In this document: in pieces, positions 24,850 to 33,105 of the stretch | Position numbering within the stretch: the stretch's first letter is position 1 | How the letters are laid out: every line of letters starts with the position of its first letter | Assembly (NCBI RefSeq): GCF_010548275.1 | Contig: NZ_JAAGLT010000034.1 | Location: 1-64,000, forward strand | DNA: 64,000 nucleotides | Direction of reading: 5' to 3' | From: Streptomyces sp. SID12488 | Lineage (GTDB): Bacteria > Actinomycetota > Actinomycetes > Streptomycetales > Streptomycetaceae | The notes under the pieces: model-generated | What the model was told of the DNA's origin: nothing | Database searches by the model: none | The model's input: the letters and a program-made list of their open reading frames with translations, nothing else | Translations under genes and position numbers: made by a program

Positions 24850-25608
24850 TTAGCGCCCCGCCTCCTTCGACACCAACGCCACCGCCTCGTCCACGTCGTC
24901 CGTGACGTGGAACAGCATCAGGTCCTTCTCCGACGCCTTGCCCTGGGCGATCAGCGTGTTCTTCAGCCAGTCGATCAGGCCGCCCCAGTACTCGCTGCCG
25001 AAGAGGACGATCGGGAAGCGCGTGACCTTCTGCGTCTGGACCAGGGTCAGCGCCTCGAAGAGCTCGTCCAGGGTGCCGAGGCCCCCGGGCAGGACCACGA
25101 AGCCCTGCGCGTACTTCACGAACATCATCTTGCGGACGAAGAAGTAGCGGAAGTTCAGGCCGATGTCGACGTAGGCGTTGAGCCCCTGCTCGAAGGGGAG
25201 CTCGATACCCAGCCCCACCGAGACGCCCTTCGCCTCGCACGCGCCCTTGTTCGCCGCCTCCATCGCCCCCGGGCCGCCACCCGTGATCACCGCGAACCCG
25301 GCCTCCACCAGGCCCCGGCCGAGGCGGACACCCGCCTCGTACTCCGGTGAGTCCGCCTTCGTCCGCGCCGAGCCGAACACGCTGATCGCGGGCGGGAGTT
25401 CGGCCAGTGTGCCGAAGCCCTCGATGAACTCCGACTGGATGCGCAGCACCCGCCAGGGGTCCGTGTGGACCCAGTCGGAAGGGCCGCCCGCGTCGAGGAG
25501 ACGCTGGTCGGTGGTGCTCGCCTGGACCTGCTCGCGCCTGCGAAGCACCGGTCCGAGCCGCTGCTCCTCCGGTGGCTGCTTCCTGTCCTCGGGGTTGCCG
25601 TTGCTCAT
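24850..25608 (-). CDS. LOG family protein (cytokinin-type nucleotide hydrolase/TIGR00730)
   Basis: A 252-aa Rossmann-fold protein. VITGGGPGAMEAANKGA binds the phosphate and LPGGLGTLDELFE is the LOG signature PGGxGTxxE. Family members hydrolyse nucleoside 5'-monophosphates to free base and ribose phosphate; the lysine decarboxylase label in databases is a known misannotation. The N-terminal 60 residues are a charged extension. AAGGGAG precedes ATG 25608. It corresponds to M. tuberculosis Rv1205, next to dapE in both genomes. Confidence 0.9.
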   Translation of the reverse strand: MSNGNPEDRKQPPEEQRLGPVLRRREQVQASTTDQRLLDAGGPSDWVHTDPWRVLRIQSEFIEGFGTLAELPPAISVFGSARTKADSPEYEAGVRLGRGLVEAGFAVITGGGPGAMEAANKGACEAKGVSVGLGIELPFEQGLNAYVDIGLNFRYFFVRKMMFVKYAQGFVVLPGGLGTLDELFEALTLVQTQKVTRFPIVLFGSEYWGGLIDWLKNTLIAQGKASEKDLMLFHVTDDVDEAVALVSKEAGR

Positions 25609-25722
25609 GGCCGCTCCCTTTCTCCACCTACTGTCGTTCCACCTCAGCGTAGATCTCCGCCGGTTACGGACGGGGGACGTGAGCATGTCCGCCATGAAGC
25701 GGCGCCGCGTCCCCTTGCCGGG

Positions 25723-26802
25723 TCATGACGTCAGCCAGGCCCGCAGCCGTTCCTCACCCGCGAGAATCTTCCCGATTTCGACCCGTTCATCCCGCTTGTG
25801 CGCCAAGTGCGGGTTCCCGGGGCCGTAGTTGACCGCCGGGATACCGAGCGCACTGAAGCGCGACACGTCCGTCCAGCCGTACTTGGGCTGCGGGGTGCCG
25901 CCCACCGCCTCGATGAAGGCCGCCGCCGCCGGGTGGGAGAGACCGGGGAGGGCGGCGCCGCTGTGGTCGTCGACGACCAACTCCGTCACTCCACAGTCCG
26001 CGAAGACCTCCCGTACGTGCGCGAGGGCCTCGGCCTCCGAACGGTCGGGCGCGTAGCGGAAGTTGACCGTCACCACACACTCGTCGGGGATGACGTTGCC
26101 CGCCACTCCGCCCCCGATACGGACCGCGTTGAGGCCCTCCCGGTACTCCAGGCCGTCGATCACCGGGTAACGCGGCTCGTACGAGGCCAACTTGGCCAGG
26201 ATCGGGGCCGCCGCGTGGATCGCGTTGGAGCCCATCCAGCTGCGCGCCGAGTGGGCCCGCTCGCCCGCCGTCTTCAGCAACACCCTCAGCGTGCCCTGGC
26301 AGCCGCCCTCGACCTGCCCGTCGGACGGCTCCAGCAGGACCGCGAAGTCGCCCTCCAGCCACTCCGGGTGCGCCTCGGCCACATGCTTGAGGCCGTTCAG
26401 GTCGGCCGCGACCTCTTCCTGGTCGTAGAAGACGAACGTGAGGTCCCTGTTCGGTTCCGGCACCGTGGCCGCGATCCGCAGCTGCACCGCGACCCCCGAC
26501 TTCATGTCGCAGGTGCCGCAGCCCCACAGGACCCCGTCGCCGTCCAGCCGCGACGGCACGTTGTCGGCGATCGGGACCGTGTCGATGTGGCCCGCCAGGA
26601 TCACGCGCTGCGCTCGGCCCAGGTTCGTCCGGGCGACGACGTTGTTGCCGTACCGCTCGACCGTGAGGTGCGGCAGTCCACGCAGAGCCGTCTCGATCGC
26701 GTCCGCGAGCGGTTTCTCGCTGCCGCTCTCCGAGGGGAAGTCGACGAGCCACGCGGTCAGGCGAGCGGCGTCCAACGTGAGGTCAAGCGGGGTATCGGCC
26801 AT
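25723..26802 (-). CDS. dapE: Succinyl-diaminopimelate desuccinylase
   Basis: A 359-aa M20 metallopeptidase. LAGHIDTVPIADN gives the first zinc His and the catalytic Asp, and GCGTCDMKSG the bridging Asp. VFYDQEEVAADLNGL holds the catalytic Glu, and NPHLAHKRDER near the end the last His. It releases succinate from N-succinyl-LL-diaminopimelate in the lysine/peptidoglycan pathway. ATG 26802 starts MADTPLDLTLDA; the longer frame is not convincing. dapC and fdxA lie 3 kb away on the same strand. dapD, adjacent in M. tuberculosis, is not in this window. Confidence 0.93.
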   Translation of the reverse strand: MADTPLDLTLDAARLTAWLVDFPSESGSEKPLADAIETALRGLPHLTVERYGNNVVARTNLGRAQRVILAGHIDTVPIADNVPSRLDGDGVLWGCGTCDMKSGVAVQLRIAATVPEPNRDLTFVFYDQEEVAADLNGLKHVAEAHPEWLEGDFAVLLEPSDGQVEGGCQGTLRVLLKTAGERAHSARSWMGSNAIHAAAPILAKLASYEPRYPVIDGLEYREGLNAVRIGGGVAGNVIPDECVVTVNFRYAPDRSEAEALAHVREVFADCGVTELVVDDHSGAALPGLSHPAAAAFIEAVGGTPQPKYGWTDVSRFSALGIPAVNYGPGNPHLAHKRDERVEIGKILAGEERLRAWLTS

Positions 26803-26922
26803 GGCGACGACCCTAACGCGCCGCCTCACCGGGCCACCGCACACCGTCCCCTCACCCTCTTCCGACCCCTCTCCTCACCCGACACGCGGGCCGCACTCCC
26901 TACTCTCCAGTACCTTGTACGG

Positions 26923-27897
26923 ATGCCGGAGTCGTCCCCCACCCAGACGCGTCGTGGCCGCCTCCTCCGTCGTGGGGCGTCCTTCCTGGTCCTGCTCGCC
27001 GTCGCGGGTTATCTCGCGGTGCAGTACGTCACTGGCGGCACCGGGGATCCGGCCTGCGAGGTCGTCTCGGCGGGCGGCGACGGAGCCTCGTACGAGTTCA
27101 CCCCCGAGCAGGCGGTCAACGCGGCGACGATCACCGCGGTCGGTACCGCGCGCGGCCTGCCCGAACGGGCCGTGGCCATCGCGCTGGCGACCGCCCTCCA
27201 GGAGTCAGGGCTGCGCAACATCACCCATGGCGACCGGGATTCACTGGGCCTGTTCCAGCAGCGGCCCTCGCAGGGCTGGGGCACGGCCAAGGAGATCCAG
27301 GACCCGGCCTACGCGGCGGGCGAGTTCTACGACCATCTCGTCAAGGTCTCCGGCTATTCGCGCCTCCCCCTCACCGTGGCCGCGCAGCGCGTCCAGCGCA
27401 GCGGCTACCCGGAGGCGTACGCCAAGCACGAGCAGGACGCCACGCTGCTGGCCGCGGCCCTGACCGGGCACGCGGCGGCCACCCTGACCTGCGAGGGCCG
27501 CCAGGACGCCACCCCGACCGGCGGCCCGGACGCCGTACGGGCAGCGCTCGTACGGGACTTCGGCCGCGAGGTGCTCACCGCGGCCGGCGCCACAGTGACC
27601 CTCAAGGCCCCCGCCACCCCCGCCCCCTCGCCCACGGCTACGTCCGTCGCCCGCCGGACCGTGACGCTTCCCGTGCCTGCGGACACCGACACGGCCGCCG
27701 GGACGACGGCTCGGCAGCGCGGCTGGCAGCTGGCGCACTGGGCGGTGGCCAACGCCTCCGCGCTGCACATCGAGAACGTCTCGTATGCGGGGCTCCGCTG
27801 GACGGCCGGCAACACCGACAGCGAGTGGCGCCCGATCGCGACGGCCAAGGGCACGGCGAAGGGCACGGACGCGGTCCGGATCGTCACCGCCCAGTAG
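26923..27897 (+). CDS. Exported lysozyme-like domain protein
   Basis: A 324-aa protein. An Arg-rich N-terminus precedes the membrane segment ASFLVLLAVAGYLAVQYV, so it is anchored or secreted. Residues about 60-160 resemble the lysozyme-like/transglycosylase fold: ALATALQESGLRNITHGDRD carries the typical catalytic Glu, then SLGLFQQRPSQGWG. The C-terminus is Pro/Thr-rich with a small beta domain (LHIENVSYAGLRW). Related proteins are sometimes labelled heavy metal transporter, which this sequence does not support. A peptidoglycan-related role is likely. Confidence 0.75.
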   Translation: MPESSPTQTRRGRLLRRGASFLVLLAVAGYLAVQYVTGGTGDPACEVVSAGGDGASYEFTPEQAVNAATITAVGTARGLPERAVAIALATALQESGLRNITHGDRDSLGLFQQRPSQGWGTAKEIQDPAYAAGEFYDHLVKVSGYSRLPLTVAAQRVQRSGYPEAYAKHEQDATLLAAALTGHAAATLTCEGRQDATPTGGPDAVRAALVRDFGREVLTAAGATVTLKAPATPAPSPTATSVARRTVTLPVPADTDTAAGTTARQRGWQLAHWAVANASALHIENVSYAGLRWTAGNTDSEWRPIATAKGTAKGTDAVRIVTAQ

Positions 27898-28048
27898 TAC
27901 GGACAGGAGTACGGGACGTCACCCGGGAGGGTTACTCCTGACGGGTCCCGACCGAAGTCCGGGCGGGTTTTCGCCGAGTCACTCCGCCATCCGCGCACTG
28001 TCCGTCAAAACCCTTGCGAACAAAGGGCTGCAACCCGTCACAAGGATT

Positions 28049-28086
28049 CACCCGACTTTCGGACCGGGTGGCTTTTGCCCGTTTTT
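28049..28086 (+). promoter_or_regulatory. Possible attenuator hairpin in the 27898-28214 gap
   Basis: CACCCG (28049-28054) pairs with CGGGTG (28065-28070) and is followed by two T-runs (28073-28076, 28082-28086), rare in this GC-rich DNA. It could end transcription from upstream or attenuate the small secreted-protein gene. Nothing else gene-like is seen in this 317-bp gap. Confidence 0.3.
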
Positions 28087-28214
28087 ATCCGCAGCCGATA
28101 ATGCGACGCATTGCCAACTCTTTACATTGGGGCGCCGCAACTTCAGGGCCCTTCGAGCGGTAGTCACTGCGTCCGAGTCCGGACGATCACAGTCAACCGA
28201 CACTCAGGAGCATC

Positions 28215-28667
28215 ATGTCCCTCCCCCTGACCCGCCGGATCGCCCGTGCAGCGCTGCTCGTCGCAGCGGGAGCGGCAGCCGGGGTCGGTGCGGCCGGCGC
28301 CGCCAGCGCGGCGCCCGCCGGGCTGCCCGCCACCCCGAACCTGGGCGGTCTGACCGCCCTGGACGGGGCGAACGTCGGCAACACCGTCGACGGCGCGGCT
28401 CAGAACGTCTCCGGGCTGGCGGGCCAGACCGGCGGCGAAGCGGTCAAGAAGTCCGTGCCGACGGCGGGCGCGACCGGCGGCCAGGTCGCCAAGAAGGCCA
28501 CACCCGCCGCGCAGAAGGCGGCAGGCGGAGCGGCGGGCGACGCGGGTGCCCTCCTCGGCGACACCGCGGCGACGGCCACGAAGGGCGGCCTGCCGACGGA
28601 CGCGCTCCCCACGAAGGGCCTGCCGGGCGCCGGTCAGCTGCCCCTGCAGGGCCTGCCGCTGGGCTGA
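28215..28667 (+). CDS. Small secreted Ala/Gly-rich protein
   Basis: A 150-aa protein with a clear signal peptide (MSLPLTRRIARAALLVAAGA, cleavage after the ASA of AASAAPAG near residue 33). The mature part is low complexity, rich in Ala, Gly, Thr and Lys (VKKSVPTAGATGGQVAKKAT), with no cysteines or enzymatic motifs. CAGGAG lies 4-9 nt before the ATG. A surface or matrix role is possible; names such as ATP-binding protein given to relatives have no basis here. A strong terminator follows. Confidence 0.8.
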   Translation: MSLPLTRRIARAALLVAAGAAAGVGAAGAASAAPAGLPATPNLGGLTALDGANVGNTVDGAAQNVSGLAGQTGGEAVKKSVPTAGATGGQVAKKATPAAQKAAGGAAGDAGALLGDTAATATKGGLPTDALPTKGLPGAGQLPLQGLPLG

Positions 28668-28692
28668 CCGAGCAGCGGTGACCAGGTGATGG

Positions 28693-28727
28693 CGGAGGGG
28701 CCCGGGGATCTTCCCCGGGCCCCTCCG
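28693..28727. terminator. Strong bidirectional hairpin
   Basis: A perfect 16-bp stem (CGGAGGGGCCCGGGGA and complement) with a 3-nt loop lies between the convergent secreted-protein and dapC genes. Confidence 0.85.
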
Positions 28728-28764
28728 TCGTACAGCTTGAGAAAAGAGGTGAAGCGGTGATCGC

Positions 28765-29859
28765 CTACAGGCGGGCGACCGCCGCCGCCACCCGCTCGTC
28801 CGTCGCCGTCAGGGCCACGCGCACGAACGTCTCGCCCGCCGTGCCGTAGAAGTCGCCCGGCGCCACCAGGATGCCCAGGTCGGCGAGGTGGGCGACGGTG
28901 TCCCAGCAGGACTCGTCCCGGGTGGCCCACAGGTAGAGGCTGGCCTCGCTGTGCTCGATGCGGAAGCCGTGCCGCACCAGGGCCTCGCGCAGGGCCGTAC
29001 GCCGGGCCGCGTACCGTTCGCGCTGCTCGCTCACGTGTGTGTCGTCGCCGAGCGCGGCCACGGCCGCCGCCTGGGTGGGCGCCGAGGTCATCATGCCGCC
29101 GTGCTTGCGGATCTGCAGGAGCGGGCCGAGGACCTCAGGGTCACCGGCGAGGAAGGCGGCGCGGTAGCCGGCGAGGTTGGAGCGCTTGGAGAGGGAGTGG
29201 ACGGACACGATCCCCTCGTACGAGCCACCGCACACGTCCGGGTGGAGCACGGAGACCGGGTCGGCCTCCCAGCCCAGCTCGATGTAGCACTCGTCGGAGA
29301 AGATCAGCACACCGTGCTCGCGGGCCCAGGCAACCGTCCGCCTGAGTTCCTCCTTGCTCAGCACCCGGCCCGTGGGGTTCGAGGGCGAGTTGAGCCAGAG
29401 CAGCTTCAGGTTCGTCGGGTCCAGCTCGGTGGGGTCGTCGTAGACCTCGTACTCCGCGCGGGCCAGGCGGGCGCCGACCTCGTACGTCGGGTAGGCGAGG
29501 CGGGGGTAGGCGACCTTGTCCCCCGGGCCGAGGCCCAGCTGCGTCGGGAGCCAGGCGACCAGTTCCTTGGAGCCGACGATCGGGAGAACGTGGCGGTGGG
29601 TGATGCCCCGGGCGCCTAGGCGCCGTTCGACCCAGGCGGTGAGCGCGTCGCGCAGTTCCGGTGTGCCCCAGACCGTCGGATACCCCGGCGAGTCGGCCGC
29701 GGCCACCAGCGCTTTCTGGATCAGCTCGGGGACCGGGTCGACCGGCGTGCCGACCGACAGGTCGACGATGCCGTCCGGGTGCGTGGCGGCCGTCTTCTTG
29801 TACGGCTCCAGCTTGTCCCAGGGGAAGGTGGGGAGGCGGTCGGAGACTGCGGAGGACAC
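28765..29859 (-). CDS. dapC: Succinyldiaminopimelate aminotransferase DapC
   Basis: A 364-aa fold-type I PLP aminotransferase. LWLNSPSNPTGRVLS, FSDECYIELGW and the PLP lysine in VHSLSKRSNLAGYRAAF are all present. It converts N-succinyl-2-amino-6-oxopimelate to N-succinyl-LL-diaminopimelate, one step before DapE. Assignment to dapC rests on similarity and on its place beside fdxA, as in M. tuberculosis Rv1177-Rv1178. ATG 29859 opens MSSAVSDRLPTFPWDKL, the usual start. It is 112 bp downstream of fdxA with a terminator-like hairpin between. Confidence 0.9.
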   Translation of the reverse strand: MSSAVSDRLPTFPWDKLEPYKKTAATHPDGIVDLSVGTPVDPVPELIQKALVAAADSPGYPTVWGTPELRDALTAWVERRLGARGITHRHVLPIVGSKELVAWLPTQLGLGPGDKVAYPRLAYPTYEVGARLARAEYEVYDDPTELDPTNLKLLWLNSPSNPTGRVLSKEELRRTVAWAREHGVLIFSDECYIELGWEADPVSVLHPDVCGGSYEGIVSVHSLSKRSNLAGYRAAFLAGDPEVLGPLLQIRKHGGMMTSAPTQAAAVAALGDDTHVSEQRERYAARRTALREALVRHGFRIEHSEASLYLWATRDESCWDTVAHLADLGILVAPGDFYGTAGETFVRVALTATDERVAAAVARL

Positions 29860-29896
29860 GGTTACTGGCTCACTTTCGTACGTGCGGCAAACGCCT

Positions 29897-29944
29897 CGGT
29901 CCCGTACGGCGACACGATCGAGGTGATCGGGCCGTACGGGACCG
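29897..29944 (-). terminator. Hairpin between fdxA and dapC
   Basis: CGGTCCCGTACGGC and its complement (29931-29944) form a 14-bp stem enclosing a smaller hairpin (CGATC...GATCG). It may only partly end transcription from fdxA, since dapC lies directly downstream. Confidence 0.6.
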
Positions 29945-29971
29945 GGGCGGCACAGACTCTGCGGGCCGCTC

Positions 29972-30298
29972 TCAGCCGGTCTGGTTCTGCGGCGGCAGCG
30001 CGGCGATGAAGGGGTGATCGCGCTCGATCAGTCCCAGCTTGCTGGCGCCACCGGGCGAGCCGAGCTCGTCGAAGTACTCGACGTTCGCCTTGTAGTAGTC
30101 CTTCCACTCCTCCGGAGTGTCGTCCTCGTAGAAGATCGCTTCGACCGGGCAGACCGGCTCACAGGCTCCGCAGTCGACGCATTCGTCCGGGTGGATGTAC
30201 AAGGACCGGGAGCCCTCGTAGATGCAGTCGACCGGGCACTCTTCGATGCACGCCTTGTCCTTGACGTCGACACAAGGCTGCGCGATGACGTAGGTCAC
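29972..30298 (-). CDS. fdxA: Seven-iron ferredoxin FdxA
   Basis: A 108-aa ferredoxin with one [3Fe-4S] and one [4Fe-4S] cluster. The motifs CVDVKDKACIEECPVDCI and CVDCGACEPVCPVEAI carry the ligands with the spacing of Mycobacterium and Streptomyces 7Fe ferredoxins. It carries electrons at low potential, for example to P450s or ferredoxin-dependent enzymes. GTG 30298 is preceded by GAGGAA and gives the normal start TYVIAQPC. Confidence 0.95.
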   Translation of the reverse strand: MTYVIAQPCVDVKDKACIEECPVDCIYEGSRSLYIHPDECVDCGACEPVCPVEAIFYEDDTPEEWKDYYKANVEYFDELGSPGGASKLGLIERDHPFIAALPPQNQTG

Positions 30299-30437
30299 GC
30301 TGTCGTTCCTCCTCGATAGGGCGCTGGCGAGCCGTTCAGGCTCCGCCACCTGGCGCGCGGGAGCGCGGCGTCGTCGATGCCCGCACCTAGTATCTCCGTT
30401 CCACGGCATGATCCATACAGGAGGGGTGAACTGACCT

Positions 30438-31436
30438 GTGGAAATCTCCGCGGCCGGCCGTCTCGAGGTCCGCATCACCGCTGCTGACGTGGGCAAACGT
30501 GTCTCTGTTCGACGGCTGAACGAAGAACCCCCAGGTGGTGAGCGGTTCACCGACACGGTCGGTGTTCTCACATCATGGGACGAAGACGCTGGTGTGCTTC
30601 TGATCACACGGCGGAACGGCGAGCGTGTCCGGGTCACGGAAGCGTCCCTGGTGGCGGGCAAGGTCGTCCCCGCGGCCCCCGCCCGGCGTCGCGGTCCCGC
30701 CGCCTCGTACGAGGAACTGGCGCGGGTCTCCGCGCGGTCCTGGCAGCCGGTGGAGAGCGAGCGGCTGGGCGACTGGGAGCTGCGGGCCGCCGCCGGGTTC
30801 ACCCGGCGGGCCAACTCTGTGCTGCCGGTCGGCGACCCCGGCCTCCCGCTCGACGAGGCGCTGACCGTCGTACGGCGCTGGTACGGCGAGCGCGGCCTGC
30901 CCGCCTACGTCCAGACGGCCACCGGCGCCGAGGGCACGCAGGAGTTGCTGTGCGCGCAGTTGGAGGCGCGCGGCTGGACGCGTGAGGTGACGGCCGAGCT
31001 GTGGGTCGGGGGGCTGGCGCCCGTCGCCGACCAGGAGGACACGGCTGGTGTGGTGCTGTCGCGGGAGGCCGATGAGGCGTGGCTCGCGCGGTATCAGCGC
31101 AAGGGTGTGAGTGAGGTGGCCCTGGCGGTGCTGGGGAGCGGCCCGTCGGTGTGGTTCGCGACCGTGCCGGGCGGTGAGGGCGAACCGCCGGCCGCCATCG
31201 GACGGTGTGTCGTGGACGGGCGGTGGGCCGGGTTCGGCGCCGTCGAGGTGGATCCCGCCCAGCGGCGGCGGGGGCTGGCGACGGCTGTCATGGCCGCATT
31301 GGCCGGGCAGGCGCTGGAGGAGGGGGCGTCGGCCGCCTGGCTCCAGGTGGAGGCCGACAACTCGGGTGCAAGGGCTTTGTACGCCAGGATGGGGTTCGCA
31401 GCGCATCACTCCTACCACCACTATCGATCGGTGTGA
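30438..31436 (+). CDS. GNAT family N-acetyltransferase
   Basis: A 332-aa protein of two parts. Residues 1-80 form an SH3-like beta barrel (LEVRITAADVGKRVSVRRLN, VLLITRRNGERVRVTEASLV). Residues about 110-332 hold GNAT sequence with the acetyl-CoA motif VDPAQRRRGLATAVMAALAG and the closing VEADNSGARALYARMGF. The acceptor is unknown. GTG 30438 begins with EISAAGRLEVR. It is divergent from fdxA and 17 bp upstream of the SirB1-type gene, probably in an operon with it. Confidence 0.87.
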   Translation: MEISAAGRLEVRITAADVGKRVSVRRLNEEPPGGERFTDTVGVLTSWDEDAGVLLITRRNGERVRVTEASLVAGKVVPAAPARRRGPAASYEELARVSARSWQPVESERLGDWELRAAAGFTRRANSVLPVGDPGLPLDEALTVVRRWYGERGLPAYVQTATGAEGTQELLCAQLEARGWTREVTAELWVGGLAPVADQEDTAGVVLSREADEAWLARYQRKGVSEVALAVLGSGPSVWFATVPGGEGEPPAAIGRCVVDGRWAGFGAVEVDPAQRRRGLATAVMAALAGQALEEGASAAWLQVEADNSGARALYARMGFAAHHSYHHYRSV

Positions 31437-31453
31437 GAGGGCACGGGCCTGTT

Positions 31454-32317
31454 ATGCGTTTCCCGCATCCCCCGCCTTATCCCCCGGAGCCCGGCCGGTC
31501 CGCCGAGTTGCGGCGGCTGTTCGCCGACGAGGCCCGGTCCGAGCGGCCCGATCTGACGACGCTGTGCCTGCTGATGGGCGCGGTCGCGGACCGGGCGCTC
31601 GACGAGGCCGGCATCGACGCCGTACAGATGGAACTCGACCGACTGGCAGGGCAGTTGCCGTTCCGGCCGGGCGGGCCGCGCGCCTGGGCGACGGCCATGC
31701 GCGAACTCCTGGGCGAGCGCCACGGGTTCGGTGGCAGCCCCGCCGACTATCAGCGGCTGGAGTCCTCGCTGCTGCACGAAGTGCTGGTGCGGCGGCGGGG
31801 GTTGCCGATTCTGCTGTCCGTGGTGTGGATGGAGGTCGCACGGCGGGCGGGGGCGCCGGTGTACGGGGTCGCACTGCCCGGGCACTTCGTCGTCGGGTTC
31901 GGCCCGGTCGACGAGCAGGTGCTTGCCGATCCCTTCGACGGGGGGCGGGTGTTGAGCGGGGACGACGCGGAGTTGCTGGTGGCCGGGGCCACGGGGGAGG
32001 CGCTGGATCCGTCGATGCTGGCGCCCGCGGATCCGCTGGATGTGGTGTTGCGGGTGCTGAACAACGTCCGGGCGTGGGGGGCGGCGCGGCCGGAGCGGTC
32101 GGAAGTGTCCTTGTGGGCGGTGGAGTTGGCGCTGCTGCTGCCCTCGCATCCGGCTCGGTTGCGTTACGAGCGGGCTCAGTTGCTGGTGCGGAGGGGGGAG
32201 TTCCTGGCGGGGGCGGCTGAGCTTGAGGGGTATGCGGAGGTTGTTTCGGCGTTTGACCTGGCGTCGGCCGAGAGGATGCGGGGGCAGGCCCGAGCGGCTC
32301 GGGCGCGGCTGAACTGA
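31454..32317 (+). CDS. SirB1-type transglutaminase-like protein
   Basis: A 287-aa cytoplasmic protein with a transglutaminase-like core (SLLHEVLVRRRGLPILLSVV, GVALPGHFVVGFG) and C-terminal TPR-like helices (NNVRAWGAARPERSEVSLWA). This is the architecture of the SirB1 family. The classical catalytic Cys is not evident, so it may be a non-enzymatic relative. ATG 31454 follows the GNAT stop by 17 bp. The function in actinobacteria is unknown. Confidence 0.8.
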   Translation: MRFPHPPPYPPEPGRSAELRRLFADEARSERPDLTTLCLLMGAVADRALDEAGIDAVQMELDRLAGQLPFRPGGPRAWATAMRELLGERHGFGGSPADYQRLESSLLHEVLVRRRGLPILLSVVWMEVARRAGAPVYGVALPGHFVVGFGPVDEQVLADPFDGGRVLSGDDAELLVAGATGEALDPSMLAPADPLDVVLRVLNNVRAWGAARPERSEVSLWAVELALLLPSHPARLRYERAQLLVRRGEFLAGAAELEGYAEVVSAFDLASAERMRGQARAARARLN

Positions 32318-32370
32318 GCAGATCGCCCAGGCGCCGTAGGGGTTCATGTTCGTGGGCGAGTGCGGGTGCG

Positions 32371-32427
32371 TTGTGGCTTGTCGCGCCCACGCGGCGGAGC
32401 CGCAAATGGATACAGCCCCGCGCCCCT
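32371..32427 (+). repeat. Partial, rearranged copy of the dispersed intergenic repeat
   Basis: TTGTGGCTTGTCGCGC (32371-32386) and GCCCCGCGCCCCT (32415-32427) are halves of the dispersed element, separated by GCGGCGGAGCCGC, itself a hairpin. They lie between the convergent SirB1-type and response regulator genes. Confidence 0.55.
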
Positions 32428-32487
32428 AGGTCGGTCGCCGCAGCCCTTGTTGGTAAGTGACCGTGCCACCAGCCCGACGAAAGACCT

Positions 32488-33105
32488 CTACAGCCAGCCC
32501 TTCTCCCTCGCTATCCGCACTGCCTCCGTCCGGTTCCGTGCCGTCAGTTTCTGGATCGCTGTGGAGAGGTAGTTGCGGACCGTGCCCTGGGAGAGGTGGA
32601 GGGTGGTCGCCAGTTCCGCGTTCGTCGCGCCGTCCGCTGCCGCGCGCAGGACCTCGCGTTCGCGGTCCGTCAGAGGGTTGGCGCCGTCCGCCAGGGCTGC
32701 TGCCGCCAGGGTGGGGTCGATGACCCGCTCCCCGGCCAGTACCTTGCGTACCGCTTCGGCGAGTTGGGCGGCCGGGGCGTCCTTGACGAGGAAGGCGTCC
32801 GCGCCGGCCTCCATGGCGGTGCGGAGGTAGCCGGGGCGGCCGAAGGTCGTGAGGACGACCAGCTTCAGGGACGGGAACTCCCGGTGGAGCTGGCCCGCCG
32901 CCTCGATGCCCGTGGCGCCCGGCATCTCGATGTCCAGGAGGGCCACGTCCAGGTCGGCGTGGGCCCGGGCGGCCGGCAACACCTCGTCGCCGCGCGCCAC
33001 TTGGACCACGACCTCGATGTCGGGCTCCAGGCCGAGCAGCGCGGCCAGCGCCTCGCGGACCATCGACTGGTCCTCCGCCAACAGGACCTTGATCATGCGG
33101 CTCAT
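32488..33105 (-). CDS. NarL/FixJ family response regulator
   Basis: A 205-aa regulator. The receiver domain (residues 5-120) has the acidic pair in LLAEDQ and the phospho-acceptor Asp in VALLDIEMPG. The LuxR-type helix-turn-helix TDREREVLRAAADGATNAEL is C-terminal. The start ATG overlaps the kinase stop (ATGA), so kinase and regulator are coupled. With the upstream ABC exporter this forms a DesK/DesR- or LiaSR-like module. The regulator probably binds the palindrome at 36004. Confidence 0.92.
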   Translation of the reverse strand: MSRMIKVLLAEDQSMVREALAALLGLEPDIEVVVQVARGDEVLPAARAHADLDVALLDIEMPGATGIEAAGQLHREFPSLKLVVLTTFGRPGYLRTAMEAGADAFLVKDAPAAQLAEAVRKVLAGERVIDPTLAAAALADGANPLTDREREVLRAAADGATNAELATTLHLSQGTVRNYLSTAIQKLTARNRTEAVRIAREKGWL

